Assembly: GCA_018969295.1 (NCBI GenBank)
Contig: JAGWYN010000001.1
Span: 248,001 to 312,000 of the forward strand
Length of the DNA stretch: 64,000 bases
Direction of reading: 5' to 3'
Origin: Chloroflexota bacterium
GTDB lineage: Bacteria; Chloroflexota; Anaerolineae; Caldilineales; Caldilineaceae
Shown here: piece by piece, positions 8,190 through 16,775 of the stretch
Position numbering within the stretch: position 1 is the stretch's first letter
Layout: the number at the start of each line of letters is the position of its first letter
Program-made: the position numbers and the translations under genes
The notes under the pieces: model-generated
What the model saw: the letters and a program-made list of their open reading frames with translations, nothing else
The model's database searches: none
What the model was told of the DNA's origin: nothing

Positions 8190-9362
8190 TCAACCTCTCA
8201 ACAAAATTTCTTCCACGAACTGGACAAGGATGGCATGGGTAGCCGCCAGCTCGGCCACCTCCACATATTCGTCGGTGGCATGGGCCACCTCGTAGGTTCC
8301 TGGGCCGAAGACGACCATTCCGTCGCGTGCCACGCTGACCAGGTGTTTGGCGTCGCTGCCGGGCAGGTAGCCGACCGGTTCTGCCGGGGTGCCGGTGACA
8401 TCGGCACAGACCTGGATGAAACGCTGGAGAAAGGGGCTGTTCATGTCGGCCTGGAACCAGTTGCTGACCAGAAAATTGTCTGCCCGGTAGGTGCGTTCGG
8501 GGTCGGAGGCCTGCTGGCGGGCGACCAGCGCCTGCACTTCGGCGATCACGGCTTGAGGGTCTTCGCCGGGCAGCGTGCGGCGGTCCACCCGGATTGTGCA
8601 GGCGTCGGCCACGACATTGGCGCTGACCCCGCCTTCAATCACCCCGACATTGATGCTGGGCGGCCCCAGCAGGGGGTGGTGTCGTCTTTCCAGATCTTCG
8701 CGCTGGTACCGTTCCAGTTCCAGGATCAGGTGGGCCATGCCGTTGATGGCGTTGCGCCCGCGCCAGGGGTCGGTGGCGTGGGCTGTGCGTCCTTCGACGT
8801 GCAGGGCGGCCCGCAGCACACCTTTGTGGGCGATGGCGGCCCGGTTCTGGGTTTGTTCGCCGACCACCACAAAACTGCAAGCTGGAATCAGCCCTTGGTC
8901 CACCAGCCAGCGGGTGCCCAACTGGCCGCCCACCTCCTCGTCGGCAGCGCAGACAACGACCAGCCGGCCTTGCAGCCGCTCTGCCTGTGCGGCGATCCGG
9001 GCTGCGGTGGCCAGCATCGCGGCCAACGGGCCCTTGTCGTCGACGCTGCCCAGTCCGTAGAGTCGGCCGTCGGCCTCGGTGCCGGCGAAGGGGGCGAAGT
9101 GCCACCTGGCATTCTGGCCGAGCGGGACTGTGTCGATGTGCGCGTGCAGCAGCAGGGCCGGTTCTGCTGCTGGGTCGCCGAGCACAGCGACCACGCTCCA
9201 GGCGCGATCGTCGGGCGCGGCGAGGGTCGTCACAAAGCCAGCCTGGCGCAGATACGCTGCACAGAACTCGGCGATCGCCCGGCACTCTCCGGGGGGATTG
9301 GGGGAAGGAATTTGAACCAGCTGCTGCAACAAAGCCACGACAGCGTTTTCAGATGGCATCAT
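8190..9362 (-). CDS. M20 family metallohydrolase (ArgE/DapE-like deacylase)
   Basis: The product is 390 aa. The co-catalytic dizinc site of the family is visible: LLHAHIDTVP (His, Asp), GLGSVDDKGPLAAM (bridging Asp), CAADEEVGG (catalytic Glu-Glu) and a late histidine in PGSDAKHLV. The N-terminal VQIPSPNPPGE block is typical of ArgE/DapE/Acy1-type enzymes that hydrolyse N-acyl or N-succinyl amino acids. It starts at ATG 9362, with another ATG immediately after, and is 12 bp downstream of the aspartoacylase-like gene. With the cyclic amidohydrolase that follows, it could process an N-acyl or N-carbamoyl amino acid; this is inference. Confidence 0.85.
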   Translation of the reverse strand: MMPSENAVVALLQQLVQIPSPNPPGECRAIAEFCAAYLRQAGFVTTLAAPDDRAWSVVAVLGDPAAEPALLLHAHIDTVPLGQNARWHFAPFAGTEADGRLYGLGSVDDKGPLAAMLATAARIAAQAERLQGRLVVVCAADEEVGGQLGTRWLVDQGLIPACSFVVVGEQTQNRAAIAHKGVLRAALHVEGRTAHATDPWRGRNAINGMAHLILELERYQREDLERRHHPLLGPPSINVGVIEGGVSANVVADACTIRVDRRTLPGEDPQAVIAEVQALVARQQASDPERTYRADNFLVSNWFQADMNSPFLQRFIQVCADVTGTPAEPVGYLPGSDAKHLVSVARDGMVVFGPGTYEVAHATDEYVEVAELAATHAILVQFVEEILLRG

Positions 9363-9374
9363 AGGGTTCTCGGG

Positions 9375-10382
9375 TCAAGACTGGGCCGGAAGCAGATCGG
9401 TCACAGTCTGTTCGACCACGCCGAAGAAACAACACCACTGGCCGGCCAGCACGGACGGCCGTGATCGCAGACCGAAGACGACCCCCTCGCGTGGGGCCAC
9501 CAGCTCGGCCAGCACGTCGCCGTACAGGTCGTAGATGGTTCCCAGCAGCGTCCCCTGGGCGATCGGGCGCTCGAAGGGCAACTCCGGGTTGCCCACGAAG
9601 AGGCCGGTGGCTGGAGCCAGCAGTGCGATCTGGTATCCCTGCTGCCATGCCGGCGCATAGGAGGGCTGGCCTGCAATCATTTTGTAGTGGCGCAGGACAT
9701 TCAAATAGCTGGCAGCCAGGTCCTCGGCGACGACATGGAAATCGCGCGTCAGAGAGCGGCAGTTGCCGCCCAGTTCCACGGTGATTCCCCCCTTGCCCAG
9801 CGAGCCCATCATCGAGCTGGGGTTGCCCCCTCCGACCGGGCTGCGGAAGACCAGCGGCCACTGCGGGCCCATAGCGGCCGCCAGCTCCAGGCTGGCAGGG
9901 TTGTCCGAAGCAAAGATCATGTGGGCCAGGTAGGAGTGCTCGCCCCCCGAGTGGACGGCAATCTGCAGGTCGCAGCTCGCCTGCATCGCCTGCCAGTGGG
10001 CGTAGGCGATGCGTTCGGTCGGGTAGCCGTCTGCCTTGCCGGGGTAGATGCGGTTCATGTCGTAGCTGAAGGTGTCGAGCGGGTCGCCGCGCGTGCCGGC
10101 GGTGAACGCGTTCACATTCATCGCGGGCACAGCCACCACCGTGCCTGCCAGCTGCTGTGGGTTCAGCTGTTTGAGGGCCAGAAAGATCGAAAAAGCACCT
10201 TCCGGTTCGTCGCCATGGGTGGCGCCGTTGATCCAGAGGCAGGGGCCTGCCTCGCTGCCGTTGACAACGAGGAGGGGGATGGCCTGGGGGCGCCCAGCCA
10301 TGTCGTTGCCGACTTCGAGGACGCCCCGCTGAAATTCCCCCGGCCGGGCCGTCACGCTGCCGATCGTCACTGTCTTGTTCAT
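9375..10382 (-). CDS. succinylglutamate desuccinylase/aspartoacylase family protein
   Basis: The product is 335 aa. It is a zinc-dependent deacylase of the M14-like fold. INGATHGDEPEGA supplies the His and Glu zinc ligands, LQIAVHSGGE the third histidine, and GGITVELGGN the probable catalytic glutamate. The spacing and the C-terminal beta-barrel portion (PATGLFVGNPELPFERPIAQ) fit the AstE/AspA branch used for N-acyl amino acids. The ATG at 10382 overlaps the aminotransferase stop (ATGA). The frame stays open 111 bp further upstream without family similarity. The substrate is not known; with two other deacylating hydrolases downstream, the operon seems built around amide-blocked amino acids. 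Confidence 0.82.
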   Translation of the reverse strand: MNKTVTIGSVTARPGEFQRGVLEVGNDMAGRPQAIPLLVVNGSEAGPCLWINGATHGDEPEGAFSIFLALKQLNPQQLAGTVVAVPAMNVNAFTAGTRGDPLDTFSYDMNRIYPGKADGYPTERIAYAHWQAMQASCDLQIAVHSGGEHSYLAHMIFASDNPASLELAAAMGPQWPLVFRSPVGGGNPSSMMGSLGKGGITVELGGNCRSLTRDFHVVAEDLAASYLNVLRHYKMIAGQPSYAPAWQQGYQIALLAPATGLFVGNPELPFERPIAQGTLLGTIYDLYGDVLAELVAPREGVVFGLRSRPSVLAGQWCCFFGVVEQTVTDLLPAQS

Positions 10383-11590
10383 GGTTTGATCCCTTCGGTT
10401 CTGTGGCGGGTCAGCACGCCCGCCATCCGCTCCAACGCCAGATCCAGCAATTCGTCGGGCTGCAGCACGCTGATGCGCAGCCAGTCCACCCATTTTTCGC
10501 CAAAGGCCGTGCCCGGGAAAATCAGGACATGCCCTTCTTTGAGCAGCAGGTAGGAGAGCTCGAAGGCGGGAATCCCACTGGAAATGGCGTTAGTGTAGAC
10601 AAAGAAGGCGCCTTGGGGTTCGCTGTAGGTGAACCCTAAGGCGCGCAGCCCCTGTTTCATCCGTTCCAAGCGGCGCTGATAGATCGTCCGGTATTCGGCG
10701 ACGATCTCTTGCGGGCCGGTCGCTGCCGCCAGCGCAGCATACTGGCTGACCGCCGAGATCGGGCCGGTTGTCGCTGCCTTGACTGCTGTCAGCCGCTCGA
10801 TAAAGTCAGCGGGTCCGGCCACATAGCCGACCCGCCAGCCTGTCATCGCGTAGGTTTTGGAGAAGCCCCCCAGGGTGATCGTGCGTTCGAACATGCCGGG
10901 CAGGCTGGCCATGCTCAGCTGCTGTGCCGGTGCATAGATATATTTTTCATAGATTTCGTCGCTGATCACAGCCAGGTTGTGGTGCTGGGCGATCTCGGCG
11001 ATCGCCCGCACGCTGGCCGGGCTGACCACCCCCGAGGTTGGGTTGCTCGGCGAGATGATCAAAATCGCCTTGGTTTTGGAGGTGATGGCCGCTTCGACCT
11101 CGGCGGGGCGCAGGTCAAAGTTGTCTTCCGGGTAGGTGGGCACCAGCACCATCTGTGCGCCTGCCTGGTGGATCGCCTCGTCGTAGCTGGTGTAGCGTGG
11201 GTCGGGCACCAGGATTTCGTCGCCGGGGTCGAGCAGCGTCTGCATGATCAAGTAGAGCGCTTCCTGGCCGCCGTCGGTGATCAGAATCTCATCCGGGTGG
11301 GCTGGGATGCCGTTTTGTGCGTGCAGGTTGGCGGCCACGGCCTGGCGCAGGTCAGCCAGGCCGGCGACCGGCAGCATTCTGTCGGCCCACCCGTCGCGCA
11401 CGGCCGCCTGTGCAGCGGCGATCACATGTGCCGGGGTGTTCAGGTCCGGGTCTCCCCGCCCCAGGGTGATCGCATCGGGAATCTGGGCTGCCAGCTCCAT
11501 CAGGGCGTAGCGCAGCCGGGTGCCGTCTGCGGCGACCGCTCGCAGCTCCTCGGGGGTGACAATTTGGCCGGGTGTGTGGTGGAGGGTCAT
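10379..11590 (-). CDS. class I/II PLP-dependent aminotransferase
   Basis: The product is 403 aa. It has the type I fold signatures of aspartate-aminotransferase-like enzymes: ITLGRGDPD, TDGGQEALY, SPSNPTSGVV, VISDEIYEKYIY and the Schiff-base lysine in TLGGFSKTYAMTGWRVGY. It transfers an amino group from an amino acid to a 2-oxo acid. Two close relatives lie at 24.3 and 31.8 kb, all sharing the LGRGDPD block, which suggests paralogues from duplication. It is coupled to the downstream deacylase by ATGA, and lies 4 bp after a degenerate homologue. Confidence 0.92.
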   Translation of the reverse strand: MTLHHTPGQIVTPEELRAVAADGTRLRYALMELAAQIPDAITLGRGDPDLNTPAHVIAAAQAAVRDGWADRMLPVAGLADLRQAVAANLHAQNGIPAHPDEILITDGGQEALYLIMQTLLDPGDEILVPDPRYTSYDEAIHQAGAQMVLVPTYPEDNFDLRPAEVEAAITSKTKAILIISPSNPTSGVVSPASVRAIAEIAQHHNLAVISDEIYEKYIYAPAQQLSMASLPGMFERTITLGGFSKTYAMTGWRVGYVAGPADFIERLTAVKAATTGPISAVSQYAALAAATGPQEIVAEYRTIYQRRLERMKQGLRALGFTYSEPQGAFFVYTNAISSGIPAFELSYLLLKEGHVLIFPGTAFGEKWVDWLRISVLQPDELLDLALERMAGVLTRHRTEGIKP

Positions 11591-11594
11591 CGGG

Positions 11595-12659
11595 TCAGGC
11601 TCCTTTGTACGCGTGCAGGCCGCGATCCAGTGCGGCCAGGGCGTTTGCCCGCTCTTCCAGCGGGACGGCGATGCGCACGGTTCCAGGGTTGCCCAGGTCA
11701 GCGCCGTCCCGGACCAGCAGGCCAGCGCTGCGGCAGGCGGCTGTCAGGCGGGCGCTGTCCACCCCTTGGGCCACCACAAAGGACAGGCTGTCGGCTCTGT
11801 GGCAGGCCACGCTGTGCTGTTTGAGCAGCGCCAGCAGTGCGGCCTGCCCGACGGCATAGGGGGATTCGTCCGAGCCGCTCTCCTGGGCGGCAGCCAGCGC
11901 TGCATACTGGCTGGCCGCCGCTGTGCAGATGGTGATCGTCTGTTTGAGGTCTCGCACGGGGGGGAAGACCTCTTTGCCGCCCGCCACCCAGCTGACCTGC
12001 CAGGCTGCCAGCCCGGGCACTGCGGCAAAGCTGCCGATCGTCAGCGTGCGTTCGGCCATGCCGGGCAGTGTGGCCAGCCGCACGAAGGGCACGTCGGGGC
12101 GCACAGGGCCCACGCTTTCGTCGGCGACCACGGTCAGGTTGGCGGCGACGGCCCAGGCCGCCAGCTTCTGCAAGAGCGCTGGCGATGCCACTTCTCCGGT
12201 GACCGGGCTGGGGGTGCTCACGATCAGCAGCCCGCCCTGGGCCGCAGGCAGCTCGGCCAGGGGGTCAAAGGGATGGAGCGTCGCGCCGGCAAAGTCGACC
12301 GCTGGCCGGTAGAGCGCAGGGACCGGTGTCGGCAGATAGACCGTTCGGCCAGGGGCCAGGGCACGCACCGCCACATAGCGTGCCTCTGCCACGCTGCCAC
12401 AGATGGTCACCTGACTTTCGTCGATGGCCAGCTGGCCGGCCACAGCCCGGCAGAGCGGGGCGATCCCAGGGCGTCGTGTGTAGTGGTCGCACTGGTGGCG
12501 CGCCATCGCGGTGGCTGTGGCTTCCCGCACCGCTGCGCTGCTGCTGCCAGCTGTCGTCTCGCCGCTCAGGTCCAGGGCGGTCGCCGCGCCGGCGGCGGGC
12601 GCCAACAGGCAGGCTCGCTGCGCCACCTGCTCTCCCAGTCTCGAAGGTGCCATGCTCAT
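11595..12659 (-). CDS. degenerate aminotransferase-like protein lacking the PLP lysine
   Basis: The product is 354 aa. It aligns along its length with the aminotransferase just downstream: RTLTIGSFAAVPGLAAWQVSWVAG corresponds to RTITLGGFSKTYAMTGWRVGYVAG. The Schiff-base lysine is replaced by alanine (codon at 12021-12023), the following conserved Arg by Gln, and the GRGDPD and SNPT blocks are lost, while the Asp of VVADES remains. The frame is intact, uses the same codons as its neighbours, and is coupled at its start to the VOC gene (ATGA), so it looks maintained, not a decaying pseudogene. It may be a non-catalytic partner or binding protein. The evidence quoted is split across two motifs of the same region for comparison. 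Confidence 0.75.
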   Translation of the reverse strand: MSMAPSRLGEQVAQRACLLAPAAGAATALDLSGETTAGSSSAAVREATATAMARHQCDHYTRRPGIAPLCRAVAGQLAIDESQVTICGSVAEARYVAVRALAPGRTVYLPTPVPALYRPAVDFAGATLHPFDPLAELPAAQGGLLIVSTPSPVTGEVASPALLQKLAAWAVAANLTVVADESVGPVRPDVPFVRLATLPGMAERTLTIGSFAAVPGLAAWQVSWVAGGKEVFPPVRDLKQTITICTAAASQYAALAAAQESGSDESPYAVGQAALLALLKQHSVACHRADSLSFVVAQGVDSARLTAACRSAGLLVRDGADLGNPGTVRIAVPLEERANALAALDRGLHAYKGA

Positions 12660-13114
12660 ACACCCTGCGGCCGGTCGCCGCCTTCGCCTTCTTTATAGAC
12701 CTGCATGAACTCGATCTCGATGCCGCTGACCTCGTCTTGCAGGAAGGCCACCCACCCTTCTGGGTGGATATGGCTGCCGGTCACTTTGCAGGCTGAGCAT
12801 TCTTTGAGGGTCGCGCCGTGGGCCTGGGCCTCTGCCAGCGCTGCGTCGATATTCTCGACGGCAAAGCAGAGATGGTGCAGCCCTTCGTGTCCGCGCTGGT
12901 CGATCCAGCTCGCAAAACGGCCGTCGGCATCCATCGACTGGGTCACCTGGAATTCGATCCCACCGAGGTCAAAGACTGCGGCCCGGTTGCGGCTTTTGTA
13001 GAACTCTTTGACCTGCACCTCGTCGGACACGCCGAGCAGCCGTTTGTAGGCGTCCAGCGAGCGGTCGACATCGCGCACGGCAAAGGTCATGTGTTTGATC
13101 TGGGTCACCTTCAT
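12656..13114 (-). CDS. VOC superfamily protein (methylmalonyl-CoA epimerase/glyoxalase-like)
   Basis: The product is 152 aa, the size of a two-module vicinal-oxygen-chelate protein. IKHMTFAVRDVDRSLDAY and LHHLCFAVENIDAALAEA are the two paired beta-alpha-beta-beta-beta module starts, each with the metal-binding histidine. IEFMQVYKE at the end carries the final glutamate ligand. The closest known pattern is methylmalonyl-CoA epimerase, but many VOC proteins of other function look alike. The ATG at 13114 was chosen because GGAG lies 8 nt upstream; the earlier in-frame ATG at 13135 would place that site inside the coding region. It overlaps the next gene by 4 bp. Confidence 0.8.
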   Translation of the reverse strand: MKVTQIKHMTFAVRDVDRSLDAYKRLLGVSDEVQVKEFYKSRNRAAVFDLGGIEFQVTQSMDADGRFASWIDQRGHEGLHHLCFAVENIDAALAEAQAHGATLKECSACKVTGSHIHPEGWVAFLQDEVSGIEIEFMQVYKEGEGGDRPQGV

Positions 13115-13139
13115 GGTTGTTTCTCCTCTGGACATGGGT

Positions 13140-13988
13140 TCATTGCATAGGAGCTCGTGCCAGCCGTTCTTGCATCGACTGGACGTACAGGGTCACTTTT
13201 TCGGGGGCAAAGGAAAAATCGTACCCTTCGCTTGCCAAGGTGCTGGCGATTGGGCCGGCGTCGAAGCGCAGGCCGGTGTAGCGGTCGGGCGGCTGGGCAG
13301 CCAGCCAGACAAAAGCGGGCGCCAGTTCCAGCGCGTCACTCCAGTCGGCGCCGCCGGCGGCCCGTTGCTGGGCCTCCTGGTCGCGGCTGACTGAGGTGGG
13401 TTTGATCCGCCGGCCGGGGCCTATCGTGTTGACTGCGATCTGGTGGGGTCTGGCCTCCAGCGCCAGGGCTTGGGTAAAGCCTTCCAGGCCATGTTTGGCT
13501 GTGCAGTAGGCGACTTCGTCGACAAAGCCGCGCACGCTGGCCCCGCTGGCGATTGCGATGCAATGGCCGTGCTGTTGGCGCACCATGTGGGGCCAGACGG
13601 CCCAGACGCCGTGGTACACCCCTGTCAAGTTGACATCGATCATCTTGCGCCAGAAGGCTGGGGTATGGGCCTCGAAGGGGGCCAACGGCAGGATGGCGGC
13701 ATTGCTGACCAGGATATCGACCCGTCCCCAGCGTTCGACGATCCTGGCGGCACTCTCCTGCATGGCGGCAGCATCGCACACATCAGTCAGCAGCGCCAGT
13801 GTTGTGCTGCCGGAGCGATCGACAGCTGCGTCGATCTCGTCGGCAGTGGCAGCCAGTTCATCGGCGTTGACATCGGTGATGCAGACGCGGGCCCCGGCCT
13901 GGGCCAGCCCGCGCGCGATGGCTGCGCCAAAGCCCCGCCCAGCCCCGGTCACCCAAGCCACCTGATTTTCTAACCGCTGCGGGATCAT
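13140..13988 (-). CDS. short-chain dehydrogenase/reductase (SDR)
   Basis: The product is 282 aa. It is a classical SDR: the nucleotide-binding motif TGAGRGFGAAIA is near the N-terminus, NAAIL follows the fourth strand, IASGAS supplies the serine and YCTAKHG the Tyr-X3-Lys pair. CITDVNADE after the second strand carries an aspartate, which favours NAD over NADP. It sits 4 bp downstream of the DUF4438 gene, in the same operon. It probably oxidises or reduces a hydroxyl group of an intermediate; the substrate is unknown. The C-terminus is about 30 residues longer than the minimal SDR. Confidence 0.88.
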   Translation of the reverse strand: MIPQRLENQVAWVTGAGRGFGAAIARGLAQAGARVCITDVNADELAATADEIDAAVDRSGSTTLALLTDVCDAAAMQESAARIVERWGRVDILVSNAAILPLAPFEAHTPAFWRKMIDVNLTGVYHGVWAVWPHMVRQQHGHCIAIASGASVRGFVDEVAYCTAKHGLEGFTQALALEARPHQIAVNTIGPGRRIKPTSVSRDQEAQQRAAGGADWSDALELAPAFVWLAAQPPDRYTGLRFDAGPIASTLASEGYDFSFAPEKVTLYVQSMQERLARAPMQ

Positions 13989-13992
13989 GGGG

Positions 13993-14865
13993 TCAGCCGA
14001 TCTGCAGCAGCGATTGGAGGTTGGCCTGGGGGACGACCAGGGGCTGGAGGGCTGGGCTCTTGCTGGTCATCAGCACCGCGATCCCAGGTCCATAGCCGCT
14101 GCGGAAGCTGCCTCCTTGGCAGACCACCCCGATCGTTGTGGCCCCGCGCAGGTAGCCATGGCCGTAGCGGCTGTCCCAGTCAGAGACGGCGACCAGGTCG
14201 CCAAAACGCAGATCTCCCAGCCCGGCCTCTTCAAACAGGTTGGGGTCGGAGGTCTGCAGGTTGAGGGCTCCATTTTCGCTGCCCAGCCCGGCGCCGGCGC
14301 CGGCCAGCACGCTGGGCACCACGCCTTTGACCGGCACGATCAGCGAGCCGTTGCTACCGACGTCGGGGTTGAGTGCGTCCAGCAAGGCGGGCGAGCAGCT
14401 TTTGAACTGGATGTCGGGGAATTCGGCCAGCTGCAGGCCGACGCCATGTGCCTGCACCTGAATTTTGTCGCCCGGCGCCATTTTTTCCAGCGCCGCGTCG
14501 TCGAAGTGGCAGATCACATGTTCGGCAAAACGTCCGCTTTTGCCGGTCACCAGACCGGTGGCGCCGGCGGCGGCGCCGCTGACCACACGGGCTCGGTTGC
14601 CCAGACAGGCAAAGACACCGAGTGCAACGTTGGCCCCACCGCTGGCCTTGATCGAGACTCCTGGCTGGATCAGCTCTGCCGCCCAGCCCAAGGCACGGTC
14701 TCCCAGCCGGACATTGTAGACGATGCCGCCAAAGGCCGGCAGGAGCAGCGGCTCGCCTGCAGCCGAGACCAGATAGGGGCTGGCCGGCAGCCCGGGCATG
14801 GCTGGGTTGGCGATCTCCCCCAGCACCGAAATTTTTACCAGTTGAGACAGGTTTGTGGTCAACAT
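13993..14865 (-). CDS. DUF4438-like protein, copy A
   Basis: The product is 290 aa. It resembles the uncharacterised DUF4438 family, with characteristic blocks GDLRFGDLVAVSDWDSRYG and GATTIGVVCQGGS. No enzymatic signature is evident and there is no signal peptide. The gene directly downstream of it on the chromosome (copy B, transcribed just before it) is a clear paralogue with the same block order, including IVYNVRLGD versus IVYNARVGD, so the pair arose by tandem duplication. Placement inside a catabolic operon suggests an enzymatic or binding role for a pathway intermediate. The family name is recalled from motif resemblance and was not checked by search. Confidence 0.65.
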   Translation of the reverse strand: MLTTNLSQLVKISVLGEIANPAMPGLPASPYLVSAAGEPLLLPAFGGIVYNVRLGDRALGWAAELIQPGVSIKASGGANVALGVFACLGNRARVVSGAAAGATGLVTGKSGRFAEHVICHFDDAALEKMAPGDKIQVQAHGVGLQLAEFPDIQFKSCSPALLDALNPDVGSNGSLIVPVKGVVPSVLAGAGAGLGSENGALNLQTSDPNLFEEAGLGDLRFGDLVAVSDWDSRYGHGYLRGATTIGVVCQGGSFRSGYGPGIAVLMTSKSPALQPLVVPQANLQSLLQIG

Positions 14866-14880
14866 AGCAGCCCTTTACCC

Positions 14881-15735
14881 TCAGCGAATTCCAAAAAAAT
14901 GGGCGAGATTGGCGGTGGGGTCAATGACGGGCTCGATCGAGCCGTCGACGCAGGCCAGCAGATCCTGGCAGCCTGGTCCATGCCCGGTCATCACCGAGTC
15001 GCCGTGCATGATCAGCCCGATCGAGATGCCGCCGGGCAGGTAGCCACGTCCGTAGCGGTGGTCGGTGTCCATCACCGCCACCAGGTCGCCCAGCCGCAGC
15101 TGGTCGGCGCCGTACTCGGCCAGCGCTGCGCGGTCGCCGGTCATCAGGTCCTGGTCGACAAACTCCGGGGTCAGTTCGGCGCCGCTGCCCATGATGTGGG
15201 CAGGCAGGCAGGCCACGACCGGCACCTGCAGCTTGCCAGAGGGGGAAGGGCGCAGCCCCCACCGTTCGAGCAAGGTGGGGCCCGCTTTTTTGACCAGCAC
15301 CCCGGGGAAATCCAGCAGTTGCAAACCGCGCCCGGCAGTTTTGATCACGATGCGGTCGCCGACCGACAACAAATCGAGCACCTCTGGCGCAAAATCGACC
15401 AGCAGCCGGGCATGCTCGCCTGTGACGATGCCGCGGGCGCCGTTGGCGGGGCCGCTAGCCACAAAGGCTTCGTTGCCCACACAGGTCAAATAGTGCATGG
15501 CATGATCGACATCCGAGTCTGGGTGGGCGATCGAGACCCCAGGCTCGACATGGTCGCCCGCCCAGCCGTAGGCGGGATCGCCCACGCGGGCGTTGTAGAC
15601 GATCCCCGCCATCCCGATCAGCACCCGTCCGACTCCTTCGGTGTCGGGCCGATAGGGGGAGCGGTCCAGCGTGGGGGCGCTGATGAAGCCGGAGACCGCC
15701 AAGGTCACAATCTCATTTTGATTGGTGCGTACCAT
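14881..15735 (-). CDS. DUF4438-like protein, copy B
   Basis: The product is 284 aa. It is a paralogue of the neighbouring copy A: IVYNARVGDPAYGWAGDHV, DQLRLGDLVAVMDTDHRYG and GGISIGLIMHGDS align with corresponding blocks of the other protein. Copy B keeps MDTDHRYGRGY, which is closer to what I recall of the family consensus than the SDWDSRYGHGY of copy A. GGGAGAAAG upstream of the ATG at 15735 is a good ribosome binding site. It is separated by 15 bp from copy A and by 25 bp from the dehydrogenase gene transcribed before it. Function is unknown; two divergent copies suggest a heteromer or two related substrates. Confidence 0.65.
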   Translation of the reverse strand: MVRTNQNEIVTLAVSGFISAPTLDRSPYRPDTEGVGRVLIGMAGIVYNARVGDPAYGWAGDHVEPGVSIAHPDSDVDHAMHYLTCVGNEAFVASGPANGARGIVTGEHARLLVDFAPEVLDLLSVGDRIVIKTAGRGLQLLDFPGVLVKKAGPTLLERWGLRPSPSGKLQVPVVACLPAHIMGSGAELTPEFVDQDLMTGDRAALAEYGADQLRLGDLVAVMDTDHRYGRGYLPGGISIGLIMHGDSVMTGHGPGCQDLLACVDGSIEPVIDPTANLAHFFGIR

Positions 15736-15760
15736 TGTTCTTTCTCCCTGGCAGATCTAC

Positions 15761-16768
15761 TCAAAGCACCCGGTGGGCCAGCGCGTCGCCCCGGGCGAAA
15801 CGCTGGACATTGGCCAGCACATCCCCCATCTGCCGGTCGCGCGCGCCGCCCGAGCCGCCGCCGATGTGCGGGGTCAAAATCACATTGTCGCACAGCAGCA
15901 GCGGGTGGTCGTAGGGGATCGGCTCGTACACAAAGACATCTAGCCCAGCCCCGGCGATCTGCCGGCTTTGGAGGGCAGCGACCAGCGCCTCCTCGTCGAC
16001 TACACCGCCCCGGCAGATGTTGACGAGGTAGGCGCTGGGTTTCATCAGCGCCAGCTCGCGGGCGGCGATCATTTTTTCGGTCTCTGGGGTCAGCGGTGTC
16101 GCCAGCAGCACAAAGTCGGCGCTGCGCAGCAGCGTCTCTTTGTCGGCATAGGTGACGCCCTCGGCCGCTTCGAGCGATTCGGGCAGCCGCGTGCGTTTGT
16201 GGTAAATCACCGACATGCCAAAGGCACGGGCCCGCCGTGCCGTTTCGGTGCCGATTTCGCCGAAGCCGAGCACGCCCAGCGTATGTCCGGTCACCTCAAA
16301 AAGGCCGGGGAGCTGCATCCATTGAAACTTGTGGCGGCGTTGTTCGGTGCGGATCGGCTCGACGCCCAAGGTGCGGTAGGCGCCGCTCACGGTGTCGGCG
16401 TGGCCGCGCACCAGCTTTTTGCTCAGCGCCAGGATCAGGGTCATCGCCAGCTCGGCCACGGCGATGCAGCCGTGCAGAGGCATGGTGGCGACGGCCACCC
16501 CTGCCTGGCGGGCGGCCGCCAGGTCGATGCCGTCTGGCCGGCTGCCGTAGCGCTGGATCAGTTTGAGGCGGGGAGCGGCAGCGATCATGGCGGCGTCGAC
16601 CGCTCGGTTTTGTGTCACGAGGGCGTCGGCGTCGGCGAGCAGCGCCGCCAGGGCCTGCGGGTCGCTGTCGGCCGGGGCCAGCAGCCGCAGCTCCGGCGCC
16701 AGCGGCGCAATCCATTCAAAATCAGCCGCCCCTTTCGGGTCGGCCAGCACGACTGTGAACTGTTGCAT
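15761..16768 (-). CDS. D-isomer specific 2-hydroxyacid dehydrogenase
   Basis: The product is 335 aa. It reversibly reduces a 2-oxo acid to a D-2-hydroxy acid with NAD(P)H. The Rossmann motif GVLGFGEIGTETARRA is central, and the catalytic trio is present: Arg in NICRGGVVDEEAL, Glu in DVFVYEP and His in LTPHIGGG. A homologue with the same insertion pattern (TEQRRHKFQWMQLPG versus TDQRRYTYNWIGLQE) lies at 29.5 kb on the other strand. Both are in clusters with aminotransferases, so they may act on the transamination product. It follows the GntR gene by 7 bp. Confidence 0.9.
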   Translation of the reverse strand: MQQFTVVLADPKGAADFEWIAPLAPELRLLAPADSDPQALAALLADADALVTQNRAVDAAMIAAAPRLKLIQRYGSRPDGIDLAAARQAGVAVATMPLHGCIAVAELAMTLILALSKKLVRGHADTVSGAYRTLGVEPIRTEQRRHKFQWMQLPGLFEVTGHTLGVLGFGEIGTETARRARAFGMSVIYHKRTRLPESLEAAEGVTYADKETLLRSADFVLLATPLTPETEKMIAARELALMKPSAYLVNICRGGVVDEEALVAALQSRQIAGAGLDVFVYEPIPYDHPLLLCDNVILTPHIGGGSGGARDRQMGDVLANVQRFARGDALAHRVL

Positions 16769-16775
16769 AGTCCCC

